Positions 7,202-16,228 of a stretch of 48,592 nucleotides of DNA are shown here, piece after piece. How positions within the stretch are numbered: position 1 is the stretch's first letter; each line of letters begins with the position of its first letter. The DNA is taken from assembly GCF_001544315.1 (NCBI RefSeq), contig NZ_BCQG01000010.1, positions 1 to 48,592 on the forward strand. Reading direction: 5' to 3'. Source of the stretch: Geobacillus jurassicus NBRC 107829 (GTDB lineage: Bacteria > Bacillota > Bacilli > Bacillales > Anoxybacillaceae). The notes below the pieces were generated by a model that did no database searches, was not told where the DNA came from, and saw nothing but the letters and a program-made list of their open reading frames with translations. Made by a program: the position numbers and the translations under genes.

Positions 7202-7804
7202 ATGCAAGAACAGCTTTTACGCCAATTGACTGAACTTGTACAAGGTTTAGTCAATGACATGACCGTCGTGAAACAAGATATGCAGATGGTCAAGCAAAAC
7301 ATGGACGCCATGAAAAAGGATATGGATTCCATGAAAAAAGATATGGATTCCATGAAAAAAGATATGGATTCCATGAAAAAAGATATGGATTCCATGAAAA
7401 AAGACATGGACTCCATGAAGAGAGAAATGGATTCCATGAAACAGGAACTCCAAACGGTAAAGCAAAAAGTGGACAAGCTCGAACAACGAATGGACAAACA
7501 GGAAGAAGAATTGCGCTGGTTAAAAGAGCAAATGAAAGAAAACACAGAAATGATCAAAGCGATCCGCGACAATCAACTCGAGCAGCGAAGCATCCAAGAC
7601 GGCATGCGCCACGAAATCGCCAACCTCCGCGGAGAAATGGCTGGCATTCGCGAGCAGATGGCAACAAAAGACGAGCTCTCCCGCCTTCGCGAGCAAATGG
7701 CGACAAAAGAAGACATCTCCCTCATTCATCAGCGGCTTGATTATCAACTCAGCCGCATCGCGCGAGCGGAAGAGGAGATTTATTTGCTGAAGAAGGCGGA
7801 GTAA
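7202..7804 (+). CDS. Long coiled-coil protein with methionine-core heptads (200 aa)
   Basis: A cytoplasmic-looking, highly charged protein predicted to be almost entirely coiled coil. From about residue 34 to 82 it carries seven heptads of the type MDSMKKD, putting Met at both core positions (a and d). Further on it has 13-residue units built on MATKDELSRLREQ (about 155-180). No signal peptide, membrane segment or enzyme motif is visible. The same MATKxEL units occur in the protein at 23596-23979, so the two are probably paralogues. The start is ATG 7202, with AAGGAGG at good spacing. No functional neighbour is evident: CapA-like gene divergent, lhgO convergent. Function unknown; an oligomeric scaffold or structural role is only a guess. 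Confidence 0.8.
   Translation: MQEQLLRQLTELVQGLVNDMTVVKQDMQMVKQNMDAMKKDMDSMKKDMDSMKKDMDSMKKDMDSMKKDMDSMKREMDSMKQELQTVKQKVDKLEQRMDKQEEELRWLKEQMKENTEMIKAIRDNQLEQRSIQDGMRHEIANLRGEMAGIREQMATKDELSRLREQMATKEDISLIHQRLDYQLSRIARAEEEIYLLKKAE
7301..7447 (+). repeat. 21-bp tandem repeat inside the coiled-coil gene
   Basis: Seven 21-bp units beginning at 7301, 7322, 7343, 7364, 7385, 7406 and 7427. Units 2 to 4 are identical, unit 5 differs by one final base and the outer ones are diverged. Each encodes one heptad. Near-identity of the central units points to recent expansion by slippage or unequal crossover. Confidence 0.9.
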
Positions 7805-7993
7805 TAAGATCCCCCATCCTGACCGTTTCCGAATGCATTGTCTGTTTCTCCCGTTTCGTCGTCCATCGTTTTTCGAGAAAAACTCCGCTACCCCACCATA
7901 GGGCTGCAGTAGGGAAAATGTGCTTTTTCTTTGCAATAACTCACACTTGCAGGGTTGAAGCGATCCAAAGATATGAAAATCCTTCGCACAGTG

Positions 7994-8018
7994 CCGGCGC
8001 AAGCCATGCTTGCGCCGG
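7994..8018. other. Perfect hairpin after lhgO, without T-run
   Basis: CCGGCGCAAGC pairs perfectly with GCTTGCGCCGG around a CAT loop, 12 bp beyond the lhgO stop. No U-tract follows on either strand. It could be a weak terminator or an mRNA 3'-end stabiliser between the convergent coiled-coil gene and lhgO. The gap 7805-8029 holds nothing else. Confidence 0.5.
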
Positions 8019-8029
8019 GCAGACTGCCC

Positions 8030-9226
8030 TCAACACCCCGCCATCTCAAGAGTTCGCCGTGCGATCTCTTCTCCAATAGGAAAACAGGCTGTTGCCGCAG
8101 GCGATGGGGCATTTAAAACATGAACGGTTCTCTTCGTATTAATAATGTAAAAATCATCAACGAGTGTTCCATCAGAGCGCAATGCTTGGGCGCGTACGCC
8201 TGCCGGCGCCGGGATCAAATCGTCCGCCTCTACATCTGGAAGCAAACGCTGGACATTTTTTACAAAAGATATTTTGCTATATGAACGGACCATTTCTTCC
8301 ATTCCTTCTCGCCAGTACGTCAAGGCTAATTTCCAAAACCCCCTAAACGAGAAAGTATCTAGCAGGTCCTTGACATCCACATCCGTTTTTCTGTATCCTT
8401 CACGCTTGAATCCAAGTACAGCATTTGGTCCCACTTCCACCTCACCATTGATCATTCTTGTTAAATGAACGCCAAGAAAAGGAAATTGTGGATTCGGAAC
8501 AGGATACACTAAGTTTTTCACAAGGTAGCGTTTTTCAGGGCGCAACTTATAGTACTCCCCGCGAAAAGGAACAATTTTTAGGTCCATTGCTACTCCCGAA
8601 GCACGAGCAATACGGTCGCTATGCAACCCTGCACAGTTAACTGCAAAATCAAATGATTGGGCGCCGCGGTTAGTAATTACGCGGACTTTTGAACGCTCTT
8701 CTACGATTCGCTCCACCTTTGTATTTAATGATAGTTCGGCGCCTACATCCTTTAATAGTGATGCTATTATTTCACAAACCTTCTTATAATCGACGATGCC
8801 AGTTTCTTTTACATGAATAGCCCTGATCCCACTAACATACGGTTCGAAATCTCGCAAACGATCCTGACCAATCAACTCGAGATTCAGACCGTTTTGCAAC
8901 CCACGGTCATATAAGTTTTTCAAGAGTGGAAGCTCTTGCTCACTCGTGGCTACAATCACTTTTCCACACCGTTCAAAAGGAATCCCATATTTCTGACAAA
9001 AACGAATGAGCGCTTCCCCTCCTGATCTCGCAAATTTTGCTTTATAACTTCCAGGTTTATAATAAATCCCTGAATGAATAACACCGCTGTTATGGCCTGT
9101 TTGATGCGCTCCCCAATGATTTTCCTTTTCAATCACTGTAATTTCCGCCTCTGGTCTAGCCTGCTTAATAGAATAAGCGGCAGCTAAGCCAACAATTCCT
9201 CCTCCAATAATGGCTATATGAATCAT
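8030..9226 (-). CDS. lhgO: L-2-hydroxyglutarate oxidase-type FAD enzyme
   Basis: FAD-dependent oxidoreductase of the DAO/LhgO family (398 residues), which oxidises L-2-hydroxyglutarate to 2-oxoglutarate and passes electrons to the membrane quinone pool. The N-terminal dinucleotide fold is clear (IIGGGIVGLAAAYSI, residues 5-19). It is followed by the family segment HQTGHNSGVIHSGIYYKPGS with the histidine region of LhgO, then CAGLHSDR and PFRGEYY. The C-terminal tail (LNAPSPAATACFPIGEEIA) is also typical. The start at ATG 9226 has AAGGAGATCTTAAC in front. Its codon usage and base composition are AT-rich like the ABC and GlcDF genes upstream. A terminator at 9321-9351 separates it from the ABC operon, so it has its own transcript. 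The substrate is inferred from family; another 2-hydroxy acid is possible. Confidence 0.87.
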   Translation of the reverse strand: MIHIAIIGGGIVGLAAAYSIKQARPEAEITVIEKENHWGAHQTGHNSGVIHSGIYYKPGSYKAKFARSGGEALIRFCQKYGIPFERCGKVIVATSEQELPLLKNLYDRGLQNGLNLELIGQDRLRDFEPYVSGIRAIHVKETGIVDYKKVCEIIASLLKDVGAELSLNTKVERIVEERSKVRVITNRGAQSFDFAVNCAGLHSDRIARASGVAMDLKIVPFRGEYYKLRPEKRYLVKNLVYPVPNPQFPFLGVHLTRMINGEVEVGPNAVLGFKREGYRKTDVDVKDLLDTFSFRGFWKLALTYWREGMEEMVRSYSKISFVKNVQRLLPDVEADDLIPAPAGVRAQALRSDGTLVDDFYIINTKRTVHVLNAPSPAATACFPIGEEIARRTLEMAGC

Positions 9227-9320
9227 GTTAAGATCTCCTTATTTCATACTTTCTTTTCGGAATAGTCTCTGTTCGCTGTGCTCTACATCATTTAAAAAAA
9301 TTTCCGCTTTTTGCTACCGA

Positions 9321-9351
9321 CAGAAAAGAAAGAACGGGGAAATTCTTCCCC
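9321..9351 (-). terminator. Terminator of the PotABCD-type operon
   Basis: GGGGAA (9336-9341) pairs with TTCCCC (9346-9351). On the minus strand the stem is followed by GTTCTTTCTTTTC. It lies about 50 bp past the stop of the last permease gene. Confidence 0.7.
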
Positions 9352-9401
9352 ATCTTTAACACGATGCTTCGTCATGTAAGCAATCACAATAAAGTGAACG
9401 G

Positions 9402-10196
9402 TTAGTGGGCACTTCCCAACAGTTTTCCAACACCATGAATTTTCTCTAAAATCAAAATAAGTACAATTGAAATCAAAATTACAACACTCGAAACCGAAGC
9501 AACAATCGGACTATATGCATCTTGCATTGTTGAAAAAATTTCCAAAGGCAATGTTCTCATCTCAGGAGACACCATAAATAATGAAACCGTAACATTATCA
9601 AATGAAGTCAAAAAAGAGAATAACGCCCCGGATAAGACCGCCGGCCGAATTAAAGGAAATGTTACTTTCCAAAAAACAACCACCGGACTAGCTCCAAGAA
9701 TTGCCGCTGCCCGTTCCAAATTGTAATCAAAACCACTTAATCCTGTTAGGACAAAACGAACTACATATGGTACACAAATAATAATATGAGCGATCAAAAA
9801 TCCCGTCGGAGTACCCGCTAACAACATAGGCGTGAAATAAATTAATAAGGCAATGCCCAGTACCAATTGTGGAACAGTCAACAGAGCGGTTAACAACGAG
9901 ACAAGATAAGATTTCCCAGGTATATCGTATTTGGCAATAGCAAGAGCTCCTAATGTTCCCAACAAGACTGAAAACAATGATGCTAAAAAAGCGAATTTTA
10001 CACTATTCCAAAAAGCTTCGACAAACTCTGGCCGTTCTAGCAACTTGGTGTACCATTGTAGTGAGAAACCCTTTGGCGGAAAACTCGGATAATTGGCGCT
10101 GGTAAGTGAAGCCGGAATGGTTACAACCAATGGGATTAAGATGTAAATGAGACTAATTATGGCTAGTAATAGTCTCAATCTTCTCAAAATACTCAT
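9402..10196 (-). CDS. ABC transporter permease, PotC-like
   Basis: Inner membrane permease of the spermidine/putrescine (PotC) type, about 264 residues with six hydrophobic segments. The start MSILRRLRLLLAIISLIYILIP fits ATG 10196, which overlaps the previous gene's stop in a TAATG arrangement. The cytoplasmic EAA-type loop is visible as LERAAAILGASPVVVFWKVTFPLIRPAV (around residues 160-190). An in-frame upstream ATG at 10307 would extend into the preceding gene and is rejected. It forms the second permease of the importer encoded by 9402-13323. The substrate is unknown; the company of 2-hydroxyacid oxidases suggests an organic anion rather than a polyamine. Confidence 0.9.
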   Translation of the reverse strand: MSILRRLRLLLAIISLIYILIPLVVTIPASLTSANYPSFPPKGFSLQWYTKLLERPEFVEAFWNSVKFAFLASLFSVLLGTLGALAIAKYDIPGKSYLVSLLTALLTVPQLVLGIALLIYFTPMLLAGTPTGFLIAHIIICVPYVVRFVLTGLSGFDYNLERAAAILGASPVVVFWKVTFPLIRPAVLSGALFSFLTSFDNVTVSLFMVSPEMRTLPLEIFSTMQDAYSPIVASVSSVVILISIVLILILEKIHGVGKLLGSAH

Positions 10197-11128
10197 TAGC
10201 GAAACACCTCCCGATAGCGCCCCTTTTCCATCATTCGAGTAAAAATAGTAACCATGATTAATGTAATGCCAAGGAGAACATACGAAATGGCAGATCCGTA
10301 CGTCCAACGCAGTAAGTTAATAATTTGGTCATAAGCCACAACCGGGAGCATAGGTACATTTGCCCCTCCCATCAGCGCTGGAGTCACATAGGCACTCATC
10401 GACATGCTAAAGACCAACACGACCCCTGATACAATCCCTGGTAAACTCAATGGCAAGGTAACCGACCAAAATGAACGGAGAGGACCGGCGCCGAGAATGG
10501 CTGCAGCTTTCTCAAGAGATGGATCAATATTATATAAACTTGTAGCAACCGATAAAATCATAAATGGTAAATAGGCATTAGACAGTCCTATAACGACACC
10601 TATCTCCGAAAATAACAATTTAGGCGGTGAAGTGGTAATACCAAGGCTAATTAATAATTGATGGACTGTCCCGTTTGGTAATAAGAGAAGATACCATCCG
10701 AAATTACGCACAACAATGCTAATAAGCAACGGTGAGGCTACAAGCAAAGTTAATAATCCGCGGACACGCGGGGAACATTTAGCCATTGTTAATGCTACAG
10801 GATAACCGAGCAACAGGGATACCACTACAGTGTACAGGCTTATTTTGATTGTCAGCCATAACGAATGTAAATAGTAAGAATCAGTAAAAAAATGTACGTA
10901 GTTTCCTATGCTATAAAACGCATTCGTTTCCCCTTTGGTTTCAATAAAACTTAAATATAAAATGTAAAGCATTGGTATCACAAAAAAACCGAAAATAAAT
11001 GCCACTAGGGGGAACAAAAGCAAACCGCAATATATATATTTTCTCCAATTTCTTTTTCTCCTTGCCGTAACAATTTCTGTTGACAATCTGACTATTTTTT
11101 GACGATCATCATATCTGACGGGTTCCAT
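10196..11128 (-). CDS. ABC transporter permease, PotB-like
   Basis: First permease of a Pot-type importer (310 residues). It has a charged cytoplasmic N-terminus (about 35 residues, TARRKRNWRK) and six membrane segments, starting with YCGLLLFPLVAFIFGFFVIPM. The EAA loop LEKAAAILGAGPLRSFWSVTLPLSLPGI lies around residues 210-240. ATG 11128 follows GAGGTGACTGTGGG inside the 3' end of the ATPase gene, so the two genes overlap by about 37 bp and are probably translationally coupled. Confidence 0.9.
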   Translation of the reverse strand: MEPVRYDDRQKIVRLSTEIVTARRKRNWRKYIYCGLLLFPLVAFIFGFFVIPMLYILYLSFIETKGETNAFYSIGNYVHFFTDSYYLHSLWLTIKISLYTVVVSLLLGYPVALTMAKCSPRVRGLLTLLVASPLLISIVVRNFGWYLLLLPNGTVHQLLISLGITTSPPKLLFSEIGVVIGLSNAYLPFMILSVATSLYNIDPSLEKAAAILGAGPLRSFWSVTLPLSLPGIVSGVVLVFSMSMSAYVTPALMGGANVPMLPVVAYDQIINLLRWTYGSAISYVLLGITLIMVTIFTRMMEKGRYREVFR

Positions 11129-12198
11129 CCCACAGTCACCTCAGCTCCTATTTTCCAATCCGATTTAACGAAAGGTTGTAGCACTTGCACCCGTTTTCCA
11201 AACAATAGCAACTCAATTTCCCAAGCGGAGCCAAGATAGTTCATTTGAACGATCGAAGCATTGTACTTGTTGTAATAAAAAATTTCTGGCTCGCTTTCTT
11301 GTTCCTGAATGGTTAATTTTTCTGGTCGAATGTACAGTTTGACCTCATCTCCAATTGAATAAGAACGTTCCGGGCCCATCATATTTTTTGACTCAACGAG
11401 TACCTGAACGCCTTCCTCTAACTCAATACATACCATTCGACTGTCGACCGTTTTTACTTTACCCTCTAATTGGTTTGATTTCCCAATAAATTGAAAAACG
11501 AACTCGGTGCATGGATGCTCATAGATTTCCGTTGGTGTTCCAACTTGTTCAATTATTCCTTTATTCATTACCACGATTCGATCAGACAGGGAAAGTGCCT
11601 CCTCTTGGTCATGTGTAACAAAAATAGTTGTAACCCCCACCTCTTTCTGCAAACGCTTAATTTCAGCCCTTAATTCATAACGTAATTTAGCATCAAGATT
11701 GCTGAGTGGCTCGTCAAGCAACAATAACATTGGTTGCACTACTAGAGCACGAGCAATTGCCACCCGTTGTCGTTGCCCTCCGGATAATTGGCGCGGATAC
11801 CTATTCTCCAATCCCACCATTTTCACTAACTCTAACGCCTGCTCGATTCTCTTCTTCCTCTCTTCTTTTGGAACTTTACGCAAAGATAAACCAAAATCAA
11901 GGTTTTCATAAACAGTCATATGCGGAAATAGAGAATATGTTTGGAATACCATTCCTAAACCACGTTTATACGGAGGAATATGTGTCACTTTTTTCCCTTT
12001 AATAAATACTTCTCCTTTATCAATATCAAGAAAACCAGCAATGACATTAAGTGTTGATGTTTTGCCGCACCCAGAAGGGCCAAGCAAGGTGAGTAGTTCA
12101 CCTTGCTTGACTTGTAAATCGATACCGTTTAGGATAACGTTTTTCCCAATCTGTTTATAAACTCCCCTTATTTCTACGTCATTTACTACTGTTTGCAT
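11092..12198 (-). CDS. ABC transporter ATP-binding protein, PotA-like
   Basis: ATPase of 368 residues with all nucleotide-binding motifs: Walker A GPSGCGKT (about 39-46), Q-loop VFQTYS, signature LSGGQRQR (about 139), Walker [13 protein letters not shown] and the switch His in VTHDQEEA. The C-terminal ~120 residues form the TOBE/OB regulatory domain found in PotA, MalK and UgpC. It is placed between the binding protein and the permeases, the usual order of such operons. It couples ATP hydrolysis to uptake through the permeases at 9402-11128. Confidence 0.93.
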   Translation of the reverse strand: MQTVVNDVEIRGVYKQIGKNVILNGIDLQVKQGELLTLLGPSGCGKTSTLNVIAGFLDIDKGEVFIKGKKVTHIPPYKRGLGMVFQTYSLFPHMTVYENLDFGLSLRKVPKEERKKRIEQALELVKMVGLENRYPRQLSGGQRQRVAIARALVVQPMLLLLDEPLSNLDAKLRYELRAEIKRLQKEVGVTTIFVTHDQEEALSLSDRIVVMNKGIIEQVGTPTEIYEHPCTEFVFQFIGKSNQLEGKVKTVDSRMVCIELEEGVQVLVESKNMMGPERSYSIGDEVKLYIRPEKLTIQEQESEPEIFYYNKYNASIVQMNYLGSAWEIELLLFGKRVQVLQPFVKSDWKIGAEVTVGWNPSDMMIVKK

Positions 12199-12216
12199 AT
12201 GCTTTCACTCCCTAAT

Positions 12217-13323
12217 TTATTTGCTAACCTTTTTCCCTAATTCTGGTGTAACTTCTTTAGCCCAACGATCTGTCCATTCTTCCCGAATTTCTGCCATCTT
12301 TTTAAAATCAGGGCGGAAAACATGATCACTATCTTTTAGACCAATAGATTTTTCGTACTTGGGCGCTACCTTCATTTCTTTGAGCACCGGGTAGAAACCG
12401 CTTTCTGCGATTTGTTTTTGCGACTCCTCACTTATCAAAAAGTTTACGAATTTTATCGCCGCTTCTTTATGTGGAGCATTCTTGACAACCGTCGCGCTGA
12501 ATGCTTGCAATGGCGCTCCCTCTTTCGGAATAACCATTTTCAAAGGCACTCCCATATCAATCAACTCAGCTATCGCATAGCTGCCCATAACAGTGACATC
12601 TGCTGCTCCTTGTTGCACAGCTGGCATCATTTGAGTAGAGTTTTTGTAGAATGTATTGGAATAGCTAGCTAATTCCTTGGCTTTTTGCAAACCAGGTTCC
12701 AAATTATCCAAACTCCCACCATTAGCATTGGCAAGGTTATAAAGCAAAGCAAAACCCCAGTCATTGGCAATGTCGGCGAATGCTGTTTTTCCGTTATATT
12801 CAGGTCGAATAAGGTCATTCCAGGATGTAATGGGTGCCCACTTGTGTTTCTCAAACGTTTCCGTATTGTATGCAGGAGCAATTACCAACCCAAATACAGG
12901 CACCCCAACATTATTTACGACAACAAATCGCGGATCAACCTTATCCATGTTAGGAACTGTCGATGGATCTAATTTTTCAGTCAACCCTTTGTCATTAGCT
13001 CTTTGTACGTCCAAGGGTACATAAAACGCGACATCGTATTGGGGGGCATTTTTCTGCAATTCCACCTTTGACAATATTTCTCCAGATAACCCAGGAACAA
13101 AGTTTACTTTAATTCCGTATTCTTTCTCAAATTTTGGAGCAATTACTTCGCGAATAGCTCTCTCGATTTTGCCGCCATTCCCCGCGACTGTAATTTCAGT
13201 CGCACCATCTCCCGAATTGCTAGCCGGTTTAGCTTCGCTAGTTGTTTTAGGATTTGGAACACTGCAACCGACTAAAGACATAACAATTATAGAAACTAAT
13301 ATGGCAATCCAGCGTTTTTTCAT
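12217..13323 (-). CDS. Extracellular solute-binding lipoprotein, PotD-like
   Basis: Substrate-capture lipoprotein of 368 residues. The signal peptide MKKRWIAILVSIIVMSLVGC ends in a lipobox, so the mature protein is anchored by a lipidated Cys. The body (ITVAGNGGKIERAIREVIAPKFEKEYGIKVNFVPGLSGEILSK and so on) belongs to the PotD/iron-binding-like periplasmic family (SBP type 1/8). The ATG at 13323 follows TTAGGAGGG. First gene of the ABC operon, with a cre-like box 100 bp upstream. The ligand cannot be read from sequence. Confidence 0.88.
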   Translation of the reverse strand: MKKRWIAILVSIIVMSLVGCSVPNPKTTSEAKPASNSGDGATEITVAGNGGKIERAIREVIAPKFEKEYGIKVNFVPGLSGEILSKVELQKNAPQYDVAFYVPLDVQRANDKGLTEKLDPSTVPNMDKVDPRFVVVNNVGVPVFGLVIAPAYNTETFEKHKWAPITSWNDLIRPEYNGKTAFADIANDWGFALLYNLANANGGSLDNLEPGLQKAKELASYSNTFYKNSTQMMPAVQQGAADVTVMGSYAIAELIDMGVPLKMVIPKEGAPLQAFSATVVKNAPHKEAAIKFVNFLISEESQKQIAESGFYPVLKEMKVAPKYEKSIGLKDSDHVFRPDFKKMAEIREEWTDRWAKEVTPELGKKVSK

Positions 13324-13425
13324 TCGATTTCCCTCCTAACCTCTATTTACCTAGTTGTAAAACACATAGCCCTTCTACCATCCAATTTTCTTAATTACCA
13401 TACATTCTTTTTGCCCCCCCTCAAT

Positions 13426-13439
13426 AGAAAACGTTTTCA
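13426..13439 (-). promoter_or_regulatory. cre-like box before the ABC importer operon
   Basis: AGAAAACGTTTTCA matches the CcpA consensus TGWAANCGNTNWCA at all but one base on either strand and lies upstream of the binding-protein gene. This suggests that uptake is repressed when a preferred sugar is present. Confidence 0.6.
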
Positions 13440-13492
13440 CAAATGTTTATGTTAAAAAACAGAGATGCTCGGTTTTGTATAATATTGATTTT

Positions 13493-14806
13493 TTAAATCC
13501 ACCTATTTTCCGTGACTTCACATGCCTCGGCGAGCAATTCAACAAGATGAACTGCCTTTATATGATCATGGAGATTTTCCTTGGCAATGCCCACCTTCAT
13601 TTGCAATAAACAACCTGGATTAGTCGTTACAATAACATTCGCCTTTGTATCCTTAATATCAGACATTTTTGCATTAAGGATGTTCATAGACTCTTCAAAA
13701 TGAATTAAATTATAAATCCCACCCGAACCACAGCAAAGGTTAGGCTTATTTAATCGTATAAACTCAATGCCTTCAATCGACTGAATCAATGCTTCCGGCT
13801 CTTTTGTAACTTTTTGAACATTAGTCATATGGCAAGAAGGCTGGTAAGTAACCCTGTAAGATAAGACTCTCTCTAGTTTTAAACCAAGCTTATTTAAAAT
13901 CACGCTAATATCTGCTACCTTTTGCTTAAAATGTCTTGCGCGCTCCAACCATTCGGGATCACCTTCGAACAATCCATCATATTCCTTCAGCATGGCGCCG
14001 CAACCTCCCGCGCTATTTACAATATAATCAAACTCCTCTTTTTCAAACACTTCAATGTTCCGTTTTGCCATTTCTTTTGCTAGTTCTTCTTCCCCAGCAT
14101 GCAGTTGCAACGCACCGCAACATGTTTGATCATTAACTACGACAACCTCGCAACCAACCTTTTGCAACAGGCGAATGCTAAGTAAATTAATTCGGTAAAA
14201 AACCGCTTCCATCACACAGCCGGTGAAAAATGCAACTTTCAAAGCCGGACGCTCGCTAATCGAAGGGTATCGGCGACCATCGTTTTTTCGAAAAGGAGGT
14301 TTCGCTTCAGTTAACCCCTTATCAAATAACTCCAACTTTTTCGGGAGCAAATATCGAAGCGGCTTCATATGAACAACCTTTTTCACACCTGATTTCTGAT
14401 ATACCCATAGAAAGCTACCAAGCTTATTCATGATGCTTTTACTTGGAAACACATGTTTAAAGACGAAACCCTCACAAAAACGCCGCAATGGAGACGAAGT
14501 CTGCTTTTTGTGATAGCGAATACTGCCTTTTACAAGCTCAAGCATTTTCCCATATTGGATGTTGCTCGGACAAACATGTTCACATGCACGACAGCCAAGA
14601 CAAAGATCGATTGGAACACTTAATTCATTCACTGTGATATGTCCCTCTGCCGCCATGCGAACAAGATTGATGCGCCCCCTTGGGGTTTGTGTTTCCGTTT
14701 TCATTGTCAAATAGGTAGGACAGGAGGGCAGACAATAGCCACATCGAACACAGTCATATGTTAAATCCGCCGCCTTCTTTAAATACACGTTTTCTTGGGC
14801 TTCCAT
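13493..14806 (-). CDS. glcF: GlcF-like iron-sulfur oxidoreductase subunit
   Basis: 437-residue (Fe-S) subunit that relays electrons from a GlcD-type flavoprotein to the respiratory chain. Two 4Fe-4S motifs stand at the N-terminus: CVRCGYCLPSCP (about 20-31) and CLGCRACEHVCP (about 68-79). Two CCG domains follow, with FTGCVMEAVF, CCGALQLHAGE, SCHMTNVQ and NLCCGSGGIYNL. The ATG at 14806 overlaps the glcD stop as TAATG, so the two subunits are made together. Family members act on glycolate or lactate, or (with D-2-hydroxyglutarate dehydrogenases) on hydroxyglutarate. Confidence 0.9.
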   Translation of the reverse strand: MEAQENVYLKKAADLTYDCVRCGYCLPSCPTYLTMKTETQTPRGRINLVRMAAEGHITVNELSVPIDLCLGCRACEHVCPSNIQYGKMLELVKGSIRYHKKQTSSPLRRFCEGFVFKHVFPSKSIMNKLGSFLWVYQKSGVKKVVHMKPLRYLLPKKLELFDKGLTEAKPPFRKNDGRRYPSISERPALKVAFFTGCVMEAVFYRINLLSIRLLQKVGCEVVVVNDQTCCGALQLHAGEEELAKEMAKRNIEVFEKEEFDYIVNSAGGCGAMLKEYDGLFEGDPEWLERARHFKQKVADISVILNKLGLKLERVLSYRVTYQPSCHMTNVQKVTKEPEALIQSIEGIEFIRLNKPNLCCGSGGIYNLIHFEESMNILNAKMSDIKDTKANVIVTTNPGCLLQMKVGIAKENLHDHIKAVHLVELLAEACEVTENRWI

Positions 14807-16215
14807 TATCTTAACACCAACCTGTCACCTGGTTTTGGGAAAATCTTTCCTGGATTCATAATGTTATTTGGATCCCACGCCTGTTTAATGCGTTTCATCA
14901 TTTCAAGCGAAAACTGATCAAATTCCATTGGCATAAAGGACTTTTTCATCAGCCCGATTCCATGTTCCCCGGAAAGCGTTCCTCCGAGATCAAGGGCGGC
15001 TTCAAAAATCGCAGCCACCGCTTTCTCTACCTTCTTCATTTCCTCTTTATTGCGCTGATCACAAAGAATGTTTGGATGAAGGTTTCCGTCGCCGGCATGC
15101 CCAAAAACAACGAGCTCGATGTCGAATTTGTCTTTAATTTCCCTTAACCGTTTTAGAAAAGATGGAATTTGGCTTCTTGGAACCGTCGCATCTTCAGAAA
15201 TTTTCGTCGGTTTATGTCGCGCAACAGCCGGAGACACAAGTTTTCGCGCTTTCCACATTTTTTCTTCTTGGTCACTCGTTTCAGCTTTTTGGACGCGCAA
15301 CGCTCCTGTCTTTTGCATTAATTTATAAACATAGTCCGCCTCATCTCGAATAGCTAGGGGATGACCGTCAAGTTCTATAAAAAGAACCGCTTCGGCATTG
15401 ATAGGCAATCCCATCGGCCGGTAACTTTCCACCGCCCAGATAGACGCTTGATCCATGAACTCGATCTTCGACGGAAGAATCCCCGAAGTAAGTACATTGG
15501 TAATCGCATAGCCCGCTTGCACAATATCATCGAAAACTGCCATAAGAGAAATCGTCGCCTGCGGTCTTGGAATAAGACGCAAAATTGCCTCTGTAATAAT
15601 GCCAAGTGTTCCTTCTGAGCCAACAATTAATTTCGTTAAGTCATAACCTGTGACATTTTTGATCGTTCGTCCACCTGTGCGTATAATATGGCCTTCCGGT
15701 GTGACGACTTGCAATCCTAAAACATAATCTTTCGTTACTCCGTATTTCAGCCCCCGCGGCCCGCCCGAATTTTCCGCAATATTTCCAGCAATCGTCGAGA
15801 CATTAGAACTGCTCGGATCTGGGGGATACATAAGACCAACTTTTTGAGCAGCCCGATCAATGTCAGCTGTAATTACACCTGGAGAAACAACAGCAATCAT
15901 ATCATCCCTGTGGATTTCCAATACATCATTCCATAAAGATACATCAATCACTATCCCGCCCTCAATAGGCAAAGCCCCTCCACTTAATCCAGACGCATTC
16001 CCTCTTGGTGTAATGGGTATTTTTTCTCGATTGGCGAGCTTAATAATTTCAGAAACTTCCTCCACACACTTCACTTGACAAACAAGATCAGGCACAAAAA
16101 AACCAAAAGACGCATCATACCCATAACTAAGAAGATCTGTTTTTTTAATAAGAACTCTTCTTTCTTCTCCAATAATCCGAACAATTTGATCTACAATATC
16201 CGGTTGTAACGGCAT
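14806..16215 (-). CDS. glcD: GlcD-like FAD-linked 2-hydroxyacid oxidase subunit
   Basis: Flavoprotein of about 469 residues in the VAO/PCMH family that oxidises D-2-hydroxy acids. The FAD-binding segment reads ITPRGNASGLSGGALP (about 70-85), then YPPDPSS, GNIAENSGGPRGLKYGVTKDYVLG and VGSEGTLGIITEA. The C-terminal cap has FGHAGDGNLHPNI, which carries the metal and substrate histidines, and GEHGIG near the end. Start ATG 16215 after AGAGGTGGTGAGTG; a GTG two codons earlier is possible. It lies 10 bp after gntR and is coupled to glcF. The stereochemistry complements lhgO (L-specific), hinting at use of both enantiomers of one acid. Confidence 0.9.
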   Translation of the reverse strand: MPLQPDIVDQIVRIIGEERRVLIKKTDLLSYGYDASFGFFVPDLVCQVKCVEEVSEIIKLANREKIPITPRGNASGLSGGALPIEGGIVIDVSLWNDVLEIHRDDMIAVVSPGVITADIDRAAQKVGLMYPPDPSSSNVSTIAGNIAENSGGPRGLKYGVTKDYVLGLQVVTPEGHIIRTGGRTIKNVTGYDLTKLIVGSEGTLGIITEAILRLIPRPQATISLMAVFDDIVQAGYAITNVLTSGILPSKIEFMDQASIWAVESYRPMGLPINAEAVLFIELDGHPLAIRDEADYVYKLMQKTGALRVQKAETSDQEEKMWKARKLVSPAVARHKPTKISEDATVPRSQIPSFLKRLREIKDKFDIELVVFGHAGDGNLHPNILCDQRNKEEMKKVEKAVAAIFEAALDLGGTLSGEHGIGLMKKSFMPMEFDQFSLEMMKRIKQAWDPNNIMNPGKIFPKPGDRLVLR

Positions 16216-16228
16216 CACTCACCACCTC

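Noticed and set aside
7301-7447. CRISPR-like appearance of the 21-bp repeat
   Set aside because: Units are contiguous without spacers, lie in frame in a coding region, and no cas genes are present.
7247-7486. His/Phe-rich antisense frames over the 21-bp repeats
   Set aside because: They only mirror the repeat; the plus-strand frame has the promoter and binding site.
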